From Progne subis subis (Eukaryota > Chordata > Aves > Passeriformes > Hirundinidae): a stretch of 64,000 nt of DNA. Each line of letters starts with the position of its first letter. The first letter of the stretch is position 1. Shown here in pieces: positions 1 to 11,946 of the stretch. Where the stretch lies: contig JAKJHU010000532.1 of NCBI GenBank assembly GCA_022316685.1, positions 1 through 64,000 on the forward strand, given 5' to 3'. Below the pieces are notes generated by a model. The model was not told the origin of the DNA. It saw only the letters and a program-made list of their open reading frames with translations, and did no database searches. Both the position numbers and the translations under genes were made by a program.

Positions 1-683
1 ACAATGACAAGCACTGAAAGGAAACTGGAAAAGGATGTGGTTATGCCACACCTGGCAAATGTCTGCAGGGGCAGAAACCTCTACAAATGTCATACACACT
101 TATAAATGTGTCTGAATGCACAATCATCCCTCTTGTCTTCGTGTCTGGAAAGTCACGTGGCTCCTCCCACTGCACACTACTTTGTGTGTTTAAATGATAT
201 GCCATTGTAAGTAAAATGCGACCTGAGCCCCTGTAAAAATGCAGAAGCCTTTCAGAACAAGCAAATTACCCACATTGTAATTTCATCGAAAACACTGTAA
301 AAATAGCTGTACCTTTCATATCCCAAGGAGGAAAAGGTGATAGAGATTTATGCTTTTCCTTGAACACAGAGATTTATAACAGTGTGTAATGTATATTCAT
401 TTCATCCATATTTATAACTGCATTGATGCAGAGTCTGGTATCCATTACTTTAATCTATGTAACCTGATCATCAGAAATTTAAACCATAATTTTTAACACA
501 TATCACCAAGAATTTCAGTTTGATTCAAAAAAGAAGAATATATTAAAATCCCAGCTGCAATTAGTTATTAAAACTGAACTTTTTTTGCTTAAATACATCT
601 GTTCACATAGACTCTGTTCCATTCTGCCTTGTGCTGGATATTTTACTTCAGGTTAATCCTACAACAACTCACTACAAAATACC

Positions 684-745
684 TTGAGGGTAGAAGAAAA
701 AAACAAAAAAAAAACAAACAAAAAAAACCCCAAAAACCCCACAGT
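684..745. repeat. A-rich (CAAAA)-type low complexity
   Basis: Runs of A broken by single C residues, followed by AACCCC-type units. This is the first of several A/C-rich patches on the plus strand. Confidence 0.7.
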
Positions 746-3265
746 TAAGGATCATGTTTGGAAGAATTCCTGTAAATAAATCTTTTACATCTTGGCAAAG
801 TGAAATCAGGAATTGAAGAGTCAGTGACAGCAGTAGCCTCTAGTCACTTAGAGTGAAGTGGAAAAAATAATTCCAGGCCAAGATCAAAGGCTCCAATTGA
901 TAGACAGCAGAAATTAAACCCAGATACCATTTCATAAACATGGAGCGATTGACGTTCACCACATGGTTATTGTCCAGCAATGGAAAATAAAACATCTGTA
1001 CTCCTCAAGATCCTGAATGGATGATCCAGAACTGAAATTACTCAGTAGCCTGGTGCTAAGAAAGTGTTCCATTGTTTTCTTTCCCCACTGTGTTTTCATT
1101 TTTTCAGCACCATTAAAAGGTGTAATACCTGGATTGTTAGAAAATAGTACATTAAAAGGAACATTTTCTGACATTAAAATTCATTTTCTGACAGGAAATG
1201 ACCTTTGTTTTTCTCATCTTTGGACCCATATTTTTCTATTCATACTACAGGTAAACATCAATAATTCCACAAATTTCAATGGGTTTAGTTTGAATATAGC
1301 AAGTAACAGAATCTTACATGAAACCAATAGGAAGAGAAATCTGTCTGTGATGTTGCAGGAGCAGCGTATAAGTATATACACACTATGCTTTCTAAGGAAG
1401 GTAAATGACATTTTTCCAAATAATTTTTCACAACAACTTTTCTTTTTCCTCTGCCTTCCTCACTGTTTTTCTCATTTCAGAACCATTCATCTGTACAAAG
1501 AAAAACAATGGAAATGAGGAGACCATGTGGGAGCTTGCTGTTGAAACCTTTGCATTATTGGCACCAGCAAGGTGATGTTTTTCAGTGAAAGCTACAAATT
1601 ATGAAAATGGTTACTGAATAGGATAAATCATTTGCCATTTAGAATGAACTTTTTTATTGAGAACATTGATTAGTTTTGTGTTACTATTCTTAGACCTCAC
1701 TCCATTGAGGAGTTATCCCTTGAATAATGCCTACAAAATTTGTCTGACCTGTTAGCTGTTAAATTATTTTCCTTAGGTAGGAGAAAGACAAAGAACTTAG
1801 GATTCCATGACACAGAATTCTAAAAAAAAGGAGTGCCCTGTTGCAAAACAGTGGTTTTGAATAATTCTATTGATTTCTTTACAATAACCTCTATATGAAA
1901 CTGTGGTACATGTGGAAATGTCTTATTAAACTTGGAGCATGGGTGAAAGTTGTTTTCAGAAGTTTTCAGATTTTGTTCCTTTAAGAGAAAGATCTTGTCC
2001 ACCATAACCAGAGCTAAAAAATGTGTTCCACAGACATGTTAGTCCTATTGTATGAGGGCTAAACTCAATCTGAAACACCGAAGAGGCACTAAAAATTAGA
2101 AGATAGGGGGGAAAAAATAATCAGACCTCCTCTATTCAAACATCAAAGCATTTCTTCCATAGTTCATTAAATTTAGTCACTGGCTGGATTCAGAGGTAGA
2201 GATGCTCAAAATAAGGTTTTACAAAAGTAATTTGTTCTGTTTCATATTTTTCTTCAGCTGCAATGCAGTTGCCTTCCTCAACTGCAAATACAGAATAAAA
2301 CATCAGCAAGGAAGAATAAGACATGTCTCATCACTTCGAGAAATGTGGGAGGTATGCTGGGCCTCTAAAAAGCTCTCATTTTCTGTTTGATTTGGACAAG
2401 TTCCAAGAAATTTAGCTACTCACCAGAAATCTATCTAAAGCTCAAACTCAACAATATTTACCAGAACATCTCAAAACCACAGTGGCACCTATGAGTTCCC
2501 TCTATTGTTTCTCCTGGAAAGATCATGAAAACAGTCTTTTCCAGAGACAGACAAATTCCTTCAACAACAGTGAAAAATACTGATAAAAAATGCCATGCTT
2601 TTTCTCTTTTCTTTTCCTTTCTATATCTTCCACTTGCTAGCAGCCCAGCCTCCAGAGAGCACCAAATGTTTTCTCTCTCAAGCTACCTTCTGTTGTACCC
2701 TACAGTATTGTGGCAGCCCACACAAACTAGATGTAGCAGAGGAACAAATAAATCACTTGCACCTTTTGGTACCTACAGAGACTTCATCTTAGGTGTTGTA
2801 CTAGCAGTGGGCAGAGGTCCACAGTTTCATTATGCTGTGAGGCAGTTCAGCCCTCTTGAGCCAGCACCCTTCAAGGTTTGTTACCATAACAGCTGAATTT
2901 CTCTCCATTGAGTAACTCCCACAACCAAAAATTGCAAAGTGACAGCACTGCACCTCCACTGTCTGCTGAAGAGGCTTATCCCTGCATTGTCTGTACCTAC
3001 ATGGTGAAGTTAAGATACAGCTGCTGTGATTTTTTAAAAGACATCCACATTTTTCTGCTGGTGAGATGAGCAGCAATTTTCTGTCAATCATCATGTTTCC
3101 CACAGCTGCCATCATACCACTTGAAAACAGACCCCAGGTGACCTGAATCCCAGATCCCCTCAGCCCAGGCAATATGTGAGTTGCCATATGTCGCTGTGGG
3201 TAATAGCTGACGCTGAACAGGTGTATGTCATCACAACAGACCATCTGGAGGGCAGAAGATATTAA

Positions 3266-3297
3266 AAAAGAAAGAAGGAAAGAAAGAAAGAAAGCAA
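3266..3297. repeat. (GAAA)n short microsatellite
   Basis: Imperfect GAAA tetramers of about 30 bp, all purine on the plus strand. Confidence 0.75.
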
Positions 3298-4400
3298 GCT
3301 ACATTTTCAACATACAAATCTTTTTGGGTGACTTTTTCAAGAAGACCTGGGTGCATAAGGTCTGCCTTTTTTTTTCTTTCAGTGACATTACTTAAAATTA
3401 TAGAAGCCATGATACATTTTACTTGACCTGATTCTGCTTTTGTCTAGCAGTGGTCTACCTTGAAACTTGATTAATAACCATTCCAAAAAACCCCACAAAA
3501 ATTTCATTAGGGTTCATTGCTTTTGAATTTTTCCATTAACCCCAGCAATGAAGAGCAGGGTGCTACAAAACTGTTGCTCATAAAGCAAGAGTTGACCAGG
3601 CAGTAGCCAAGATGAAGAGACTCTCTGAAACTCTCCTCAACCACCAGTTTGCTTAGTGGGAAAGAACTGAGAAAGTTGCTGGAAATATTTAACAGCCCCT
3701 GTGAGCTAAGCCAAAGCAATGGTATCTGTTCTCTGCTAAGTAGTTTGGAATCTTGAATGGTTCTTCCATGTCACATCAGGAAATCTAAATCCAGATGCTC
3801 AAAATTATGTAGAAATAGCATGCTTTGGTTTGGTTTTGTATATTTCTGGTTTGCACTGGGTTTTTAGGCCTTTTTTTCCCCCCTATAGACAGAAATCTAA
3901 CATCAAAGAGGTGGGTCACTTCAAAGAACAGGCCTTTTTTACAAGATTTCTAAAGAAAGAAACAAGTCCTATCTCAGTTTGGTAAATGATATAAAAGGAA
4001 AACAGGTAGTGACAGGCTTTGATTTGACATCATGAACCTAAACATGGCATTTGTAGGACTTACTACTGCCAGTATCTCAGGGTTCTGTGACATAAATCAA
4101 GGCCTTGGATGGTCAGGTTTAGCATCCTGGCTGAGGCCGTGCTATAAAACTTGGATATATCCAGAAACTTCCCAAATATTACTTTTTATCCAAATTTAAT
4201 TTGGACTCCATGTATGGTAGCATCTCAGTTTCTTAAAGATGAATCATTTGTACAAATAGAGGCTGGGTGGCACTATTTATGTATAGTTTTAAACTTTAGG
4301 ATAACTGGCACATTTTTTACTACCTTAGAGTAATCTGCTTGTAAATTACAGGATTTAAACTGTTTAGGGATTTTTTTGGGGGTGTGGTTTGGTATTGTTT

Positions 4401-4445
4401 GCGGGGGGGGGGGGGGAGGGGGGGGGGGGAGGGGGGGGGGGAAGG
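4401..4445 (+). repeat. interrupted poly-G tract, quadruplex-prone
   Basis: Three G runs of about 14, 12 and 11 bases (4403-4416, 4418-4429, 4431-4441) are separated by single A residues. Runs of this length on one strand meet any G-quadruplex pattern. Exact lengths in a short-read assembly are unreliable. The minus frames reading poly-proline through it are artefacts of composition. Confidence 0.9.
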
Positions 4446-7400
4446 AGTTGACATATAACCGTAACAACAGCCATTAGTTGCCTTACATGCTTGTTTCAGT
4501 CTCATTCGAATGTCTTTTTGCAGCAGTTTACAACGTCAATGAACTCTATGTTCCAAGCATTAAATCTCCGTTAATTCTTGATCCAAAGATTGCCAGAGTC
4601 AGTGGAAACCAGTCAATTTTCTTCCAGAAATTTCAGTGCCCTTTAAGAATTTTAGAAATCAATATAATTTTCTAAGTTAATACTTCATATTCATAAATTA
4701 TAATTATGTGTAATATTTAAGGTGGTCTTTTGTTTTAAACAAAGGAGAACTTAATGACTCTGAATCTCATAATCAAGTGATTTTACTCATTTTCTTATTA
4801 CCATGGTTTCCAGATGAACAAGATACACAAAGTGGAGCTCCAGATCTCACAAGAAAAAGAATGAATTCCTGGTGTAACTCCACTGAATTTAACAGTTTAC
4901 ATCAGGGAGTAATTTTGCCCAGCAGGATTAGCCAAGTCATTTACATAAAATTGGTACTGTACATCATGTGTTGAGTTGATGAATTTGCTGAGAGATTGAC
5001 TTTATAACAATGGGCTTGTATCACATATTATAATTATTTGTATCATCCTTGGCTTCTTATTTTGATGTACATTACACATCCCAAAGGAGACAGATAAAGG
5101 ACACGCAATTCGACAACCTGCTGCTGAAGCACACGGCAGCTGGAGAAACAACACAGAGACTTTTCTCTTTGGAGATTGCAAATATATCCAGAAGTATTAA
5201 TTTTACAACAGAGGAAATTAGGTGAGTGAGTGGCTTGACTGGAAAGCACACGTAATCTCTTGTCCTCTTGGTTTTTGTTGCTTGACATTTTTTTAATGTA
5301 ATTTAAATTAACTGGATACTTGACATAACATAGGGCATCTTGAACTCTAGGTCAAGTAATGCTTTCATGTTGCTCAGAACCTTAAATAAAATTAAAGTTT
5401 ATTTTTACAAGGGACTGTTTTTTATGATTGTATCACAGATCTACAGATCCACGTTGTTTGTCCAGAAATGCAAAGAAGCAGAAGAGACTGAAATGTGAAA
5501 TTAGTACCAGCTGAAGGGAGAAACTACTTGTAGAAAAGAGGAGTTCCCACCACTCCACCCACAGAAGAGTCTCAGAAGACAGTAGATGGCATGTAGAAGA
5601 AACCTGGATAAATGTGCACCTGAGAAAAACAGGTCCCACTATCTGGAAGAGGAAATCCACCAGTTTGACTTCCTGCATTTATAAAATTGGTCTTTACACA
5701 GCATTAGGAGGAGGTTGATGAGAGGAAAGGAAAGGGAAAGGGGAAGGGAAAGGGAAAGGGGAAGGGAAAGGGAAAGGGAAAGGGAAAGGGAAAGGGAAAG
5801 GGAAAGGGAAAGGGAAAGGGAAAGGGAAAGGGAAAGGTGATGACCTGAGCTTTACTCACATCAAATAACCAAGGAGATGCAATGGGTCTCTAACCATCAT
5901 CCATTTGAATGTCCAAGTTCACTAAGAAGTTTCCAGGTTCTTTTTTCCCCTTGACTTCCAAAACAGCGTGGTTCAAGGCATTTCTTTGTTCAGAACATAG
6001 TACAATCAGTTCACATGCACAGCTCTGGGATCAGAGAACACCAAATTGCATTATAAATCTCCAGGATCATCTGAACTCCAAGGAGACAACTCACCAACTG
6101 AGCAGATGCCTCAGGTGCTCCAACAGAAATTTGTTAGTGCATTCAATATTGCACAGCTGAAATTGCTCCCCCACTGTGCCAACAAGGAGAGACTTCCCCG
6201 CCAGGGAGAATCCTGTCTTGGAGGTCCCCAAACTTTTGCCTTTTCCCACATGCCTGCTGTTTTGACACAGGAAGCTCCTGTCAAAGTGTTTCCATGTTAG
6301 AATTTGCACCAGTTTGGGATGTTACCCTTGCTGATGTGACTGTTCCAACTCAAAATAGCTAAATATATATGCACATATATAGGTGGCACAGCCTATTTTT
6401 CATCCGGTCTGTTTCCAGAGTAACCTTCTTAAGTGTAGGACAAGAGAGTGCTGAGCTACTGATGAAAAACGCTGATTTCTCAACCTCAAGACTACAATTA
6501 TAGCAACAAATCCAACCAAGAATAATCGATTTAATTCCCACTACAATCTATTCCATGTAGTAGCACTTCAGAGTTTGCAATAGGTGATCTGGATGCTCCA
6601 TTTCTGTGTGAAACATGCTTCCCATACAGTGCTTTGTAGCTATTCAGGGCATTGATGCACTGTGCCACTGAATACTTCCAAAAATAGACTGTAGATACTG
6701 CAAAGTAACTGCTTTCTTTTGAAAAATGCTGTGACCTCCACGTGATCACAACACATCCAAAGCAAAGTGAATCTGGCCATTTCACCGTTAAAAATGCAGG
6801 TAGCAGTCATGGGAGGGTAGCTGGATAATTCAAATCAGTATTTTTAGGCTCCGACTTACTTCATTGTCTCCAAATACAGAAGAAAATAACAGCTACCTAA
6901 TGACAAGTGAGCTTTTTTCATATCTGCATGTGCAACACTGCCTTGTAGCTGATATATGGAAGCAGCTTCAGAGGTACTGCAAAATAAATGTGCTTCAGCT
7001 GGAAGAATAATGGTAGATGAGCTCAATAAATCTTCAGCAATCTGGATGTCCATATATGAAGGCAAAAGAAACATGTAAACGGAACAAAAACAAACACAAG
7101 AAAAAGGAGCAATTGCATATGAAGTCACATGGAGATTTTTGATCAGCTTTTGCATGGCCAGTTTTACATTTTATTTCACCTGTAAAGATTACAAAATAAA
7201 ACGGGATATATTCCCCATCATGAACACCCTCCAGATAACTGCTGAGGTTAACAAAAGTCCCATGATCATGTACAGTGGTAGAAGAACCTATTTCCACTGA
7301 ACATTCAAAAATTAGGCACCTTAATGTCAAAAAGACAGACCCATATTGCTTAAACATCACTAGTGCTGATCATTTTGGAAAAGTTTTACTGACAGATGTG

Positions 7401-8098
7401 AACACAGTGAACAGCTGTATTCATCTTTGACTCAAGGAATCACTTTGACTCATGAGAGGTCCCACCTCTCATTCTCAGGTGAGCTGGGGGTGTAGGAGAG
7501 AGAGTTTTCTCTCAGGAGTCTCCTTTGGGCTGTGGCAGAGCTGAACTCCAAGAAGACTCAAATGCACAAATACCTTTTTCTGATAACCTGGTTGCACAGT
7601 GGACAAGCATCTGAGTCTTGGGAAGTCATCTCGGATTAGGAGGGATGATGGCTATGACAGCTAGGTTGTTCCAGCTGTGACATCTATGCTGGAACAGCTT
7701 TGGAACCTGTGGCGATGACTGCAGATGGTGATTTGATGTTGGCATTCTTCAGAAATACATAAGGAGACATTCAAACTTGAACTGTGTTGGGATGGATTTG
7801 CAGCACTGAGCATTTTGCACAGTAGAACAGGTGCTGGTATCCAGCATCCATCATATTTATGGTAGAATTTTATTGTGTGGTAAGGTGCATGAAATAATAC
7901 ATCCTAAAAGCATGCTCCTCCCTTCTCACTTTCTTCATCTTAATGTTGAGCCTTTGAGACCTTTGATGATACATTTAATTTCCTTTTGTTGCATAATCAA
8001 GCCCTGGAAAAAAATGAGATGAGTCTTTGGCAATTGCTGTGTTAAACCCTTCCCAACTGGAAAACTAGGTAGGGAAGAACAGTTTAGCAATGAGTCAG
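4446..8098. other. unique AT-rich non-coding DNA with one hexamer array
   Basis: Apart from the AAAGGG array at 5721-5837 there is no recognisable gene, RNA or transposon. Small open frames (at most 108 codons, minus strand 7034-7360) overlap on both strands and carry no motif. A 9-bp perfect inverted repeat with a 12-base loop lies at 7667-7696. Confidence 0.55.
5721..5837. repeat. (AAAGGG)n hexanucleotide array
   Basis: About 117 bp of AAAGGG units with a few AAAGGGG and AAGGG variants near the left end, and near-perfect units from about 5768 rightward. The plus strand is purine only. It is not the telomere hexamer, since T is absent. Strand composition favours triplex DNA and slippage. 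Confidence 0.95.
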
Positions 8099-9670
8099 AA
8101 CCACAGGATCACAGGGTGGTTGGATTTGAAGGCATCTATGGACAATGTTCAGCCAACCCATTTCTCAAAGAAGGGCTGAGCAGAGAAGGTTTCTTAGGAC
8201 TTCTCCATTTTGGTTTTGAATCTTTCCAGGGAAGAAGACTCTCTGGGCAACCTGCTCCAGTGTTTCAATGCTCTTCCAGTAAAAAGTTTTTTATGATATC
8301 TAAATGGAATTTCCTGTGTTTCAATTTGTGTCTGTTGCCCCGTGCCCTTTCATGAAGGGCCATGAGAATGGGCTGGCTCTGTCTTCTTTACAGATTCTGG
8401 CCAGTGATTTATACACATTTATAATACCCCCACTGACCCTTCTCATCTCCAGGCTGAACAGTTCCAGCTCTCTCAGTCTCTCCCTACACTGACAGATGCT
8501 CCAGTATTATAATCTCCAGTAATTTCCAGTGCTGGACTCTCTTCAGCTTGTGTGTGTTTTTCTTGGCAGCAGGAATCCACCACCAGACTTGCTCCACTAA
8601 ATCAATATCTTGTACTGAGGAGCCCATCACTCCAGATGTGTGTCCCTTTGGTTGAATAGAGGGAAAAGGTCACCTCCCTTGACATGCTGGCTAAAGCAGC
8701 TCAGGATCTCACTGGCCATCTTTGCCATACAAGCATATTCTTGGCCCATGGTCAGCTTGGCATCCACCAGCACCTCCAGATCCTTCCCTGCCAAGCTGCT
8801 TTTCAGCCAGCTGATCCCTGGCATGCAAAGTGACCATTCCAGCCCAAGAGGAGGAATTACTTCTTCCATTTGCTGAATGTGGTAATGTCCCTGACAGCCC
8901 TTTTCTTCAACCTGTTGAGTTTCCCCTGAGTGTCAGCTCATCCACCTGGTCTGTCATCCACTCCTCTCAGTTTAGCATCCTTTCTGAGGAGGATGAGAGT
9001 CCTCTCAGTCCCATCCAGGGACTTAATCCAAGTTATTAATTAAGATGTTATGCAGTATAGGCTGCAGTAGCTGTAGTGTATAAACTGCTGGTGGCTAGTT
9101 TCCAGCTGGATTTTGTGCCATTGATCAAAGCCCTCTCAGCCCCAAAGCTCAGCCAGTATTCAGTCCAACTCACTGGCCACTTTTCTAGCTTGTACTTCAT
9201 GAGTCTGTCCACGAAGATGTTATGGGAGACAGTGCTGGAAGTCTTGTACAAGTCAAGATAAAAAACATCTCTTGTCTCCCTTTATGGGCTGAGACAGTAA
9301 TTTCTTTGCATGGTGGTCAGGCATTGCAAATCCTTGCTGCCTGGTCATGATCTCCTTCTTGTCCTTCATTTGTTTGGAAGCAGTTTCCTGGAGAAGTTTC
9401 TCCGTGGCTCTTCCACGGTTTGGGAAACAGCTGAGGCTGTTTCATCTGCCATTCCATGTATCCTCCTTCTTGCTCTTCTCAAACATCAGCTTTCTTACAA
9501 TCCTCAGGAATTTCTCTTGATCTCCATGACCTTTCAGACACAATCATCGATGCCTTACAATGACACTGGTCTACTCCCTCATCAGTTCTCACATCAGGCC
9601 CCTCATTTTCCACCTGTTTAAATGTTCTCCAACCTGATCCTCTTCTCCTAAGGATAAGAGTTGACTGCTC
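8099..9670 (-). mobile_element. CR1 LINE, 5'-truncated, minus strand, decayed
   Basis: CR1 is a chicken-repeat-1 non-LTR retrotransposon whose ORF2 carries an endonuclease and a reverse transcriptase. The left end (from 8099) resembles the antisense CR1 3' end: a degraded CACAGGATCACAGGGTGGTTGGA-like start, then the antisense of the conserved 3' region around 8240-8510 (CTGGGCAACCTGCTCCAGTG, CTCCAGGCTGAACAGTTCCA). Reading the minus strand upward gives ORF2 remnants: a CR1-like LEVLVDAKLTM block near 8770-8795, a TVSHNIFVDRLMKYKLEKW block near 9180-9235, and SWRSREIPEDCKKADV near 9480-9530. These match, in order, the thumb and palm parts of CR1 RT. Stops and frameshifts break the frame throughout, so it is inactive. 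The right end is set where minus-strand similarity (EEDQVGEHLN-like) fades, near 9670. Confidence 0.85.
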
Positions 9671-11820
9671 CAGAGTTTCCCACTGGAAAAAAATCAAGTA
9701 TTCTTTAGCAGAGACATTACACCTGAAAGGGAGGAGCAGATACATTTTTTCATAGCAAAGGAAATATTTCCTCCAATGCCTTTCTTTAAGATACTTCCAT
9801 GGCGGTTTAAGGCTTTCCAGACTTTAATGGCAAGAAATGGCAACAATGTTGCACAGAACACCTGCTGTGGTCACAGTTTTAGCCTAGTGTGTGCTAAAAA
9901 ACCAGCTCCCTAAAAGAACAATATCCAAAGCAGCAGCAGAGGAAGGTTAAGCAGGCTTTGATGAACAGAAGTTCTGAAAAGCACTCTAACTGAATGTCCT
10001 CCCACTCATAATGCAAGACGCCTAATGCTAACTCTTACCTTTCTTTTCCAAGCTTGACTATATGAATCAACATCATAAAAATGTGTCGTAAAATAACCAG
10101 CTAAACATTCCGCATCTAAACTGTAAGTACCACAGCAACAAAACAAGAGTCTATTTTATGATTATGAAATCTGTATGCTAAGCTGCCTGACTGAAACATC
10201 AGTAATGATTCAGGCTGGAGGAGCTCTCTTCCCTTGATCATGCAGGTATACAGAAAGTTGGTGTCCAGAGGCTGAAGATTTTCTTTGTTGATTCTCTTGA
10301 AAGGCATTTTCTAGAATTTATCTTACTTCTGAACTTGGGATTGAGAGACCTATGTCAACATTTCACCAGCTGTGAAGTCTGTGGCTAACAATTTTTCACC
10401 GTGGAGCTGTTACAGGCTGCTAAAAATGAAAAATCTTGTGAATATGATAAAAATAGATATTTTACTACTTGTAACTGCTTAAGCACCTGTGAATGCTGCA
10501 TATTCCAGTGTCCAAGGGAGTTGGATGTGGTTAATGCAATGTAACAGTAGAGTTATGTCATGTGCCCAATAGCTGTGCACTGAAGAAAACAGCTTGCTGC
10601 ATCATCAGAAGCACTCTTGATGGGATGTCCTAGGCATGTTACTTATTAGGTTGATTTATTGATGAAAGCTGTTGGTTTTGCAATTGTAATGGAGCTCCTG
10701 CCAAGCCCAGGGATTTCACTAGGCTTATTGATCCTGAGGTGTGGAGAACTTGTTGGCACAAGCAACTTAACTTGAATGCCTGAGCTCCAGAAAATACTCC
10801 AGTCATTATTCCTGTTCTGTCAAAATCCAAACAAGCCCTATCTCAGTCCCATTGGAAATAACATCACTTAAGTTTCCAAAGTCAAAGCAACATCACTGTG
10901 AAATGCACAAAATTCTGCTTTTTGGAGTGAGCTGCAGCTCCCTGCTCTAATGAGACAGCAGAGCCAGGGCGGGTCAGACAGCACAGAGCACCAGGGGCCC
11001 GGATTCGTATTTCACTCCCACATCTAATGGTGCGTTCTACCTCACCTACTTTCTTGTGATTTCTCAGGTTATTTCCATGCAGAACCTCTGATTTCTTTTA
11101 CACTTCGTTGGTGAATGTCAGATTTTCTGTTAAGCCCTGCTGGGTTTGAACCCATCACTGGGGACATGGTGCATTTGCAATTCTTCCCACAGCCTCTGTC
11201 TGTCCTGAAACCACAAGGAGCCAACAGGGTAAGCTCTGTCCCATTGTTCTTTTGAAGTTGCTGATGATGGGCATTCTTTCTTAGTGATTCCTTTATTATT
11301 TTAGATAGAGCCTACTGTGATGCAGCTGTACCCTGAAATCCACGTGTCAACAAAAAGGTGTATGCTTCATTATCAGCCCGGTGCACACTCCAGACATTGC
11401 TGATACAGACAGTGATAGGATAGGGCTGGTTGACAGTGTTAATGCATCTGCTGTAGCAGGAATGCCATGCAAGAAGAGAAGAGTTCAGTTGTTCATAGTG
11501 GAGAGAAAATGTTGCAGCAGATAAATGATTAGATGGCACCTGTGTGGAAGTGGATGAAGATGGGAGAGCCCAAGAGAATAATTAATGTGGAGAAACAGGA
11601 GCCAGATGTCAATAGATTCAGCTTTCCTGGTCATTTGAATGCTGATTTTGTAGTCTGTGTTGATGGGAAAGACTTGTTATGCAGCTTGTTTGTGGAGCTC
11701 AGGATTGCCCATCTTAATCACTTTTTAGGGGTATTTGACACTTTCCCCTGCAAGTAATGCCAGCCAAAGGAAAAATAAAATTTGAGGAACTGGTTAGAAC
11801 AAGCCAAAATTTCAGGTGTG
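9671..11820. other. unique non-coding DNA
   Basis: No transposon or gene recognised. The longest frames are under 80 codons. Base composition is ordinary and there are no tandem repeats of note. Confidence 0.5.
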
Positions 11821-11823
11821 GGG

Positions 11824-11879
11824 TTTTTTTGGTTTTTTTTTTTGTTTGGTTTTTTTTTGTTGTTGTTTGTTTTTTTTTT

Positions 11880-11936
<57 letters not shown>

Positions 11937-11946
11937 CTTTTTTTTC
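11824..11946. repeat. T-rich tract with (GTT)n microsatellite
   Basis: A T/G-rich lead-in (11824-11880) is followed by about 18 near-perfect GTT units (11881-11936) and a final T run. Frames reading poly-Leu or poly-Cys (plus strand) and poly-Gln or poly-Asn (minus strand) through here are simple-repeat artefacts. Confidence 0.95.

Larger units (their letters stand above)
1..4402. other. unique AT-rich non-coding DNA
   Basis: No recognisable gene or transposon protein was found on either strand. The stretch holds an A-rich patch (about 690-745), a short GAAA microsatellite (3267-3297) and several chance open frames. The longest of these are a 166-codon plus frame at 1017-1517 and a 147-codon minus frame at 2801-3244; neither shows a domain, a compositional shift or a clean splice context. 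An exon-like interval at 1481-1571 follows a strong pyrimidine tract and is discussed as a finding. The stretch may be intron or intergenic. Confidence 0.6.

Noticed and set aside
1017..1517. 166-codon plus frame
   Set aside because: AT-rich composition, no domain, and the frame runs straight through a splice-acceptor-like pyrimidine tract.
5721..5837. Interstitial telomere repeat
   Set aside because: The unit is AAAGGG, not TTAGGG; no T is present in the array.
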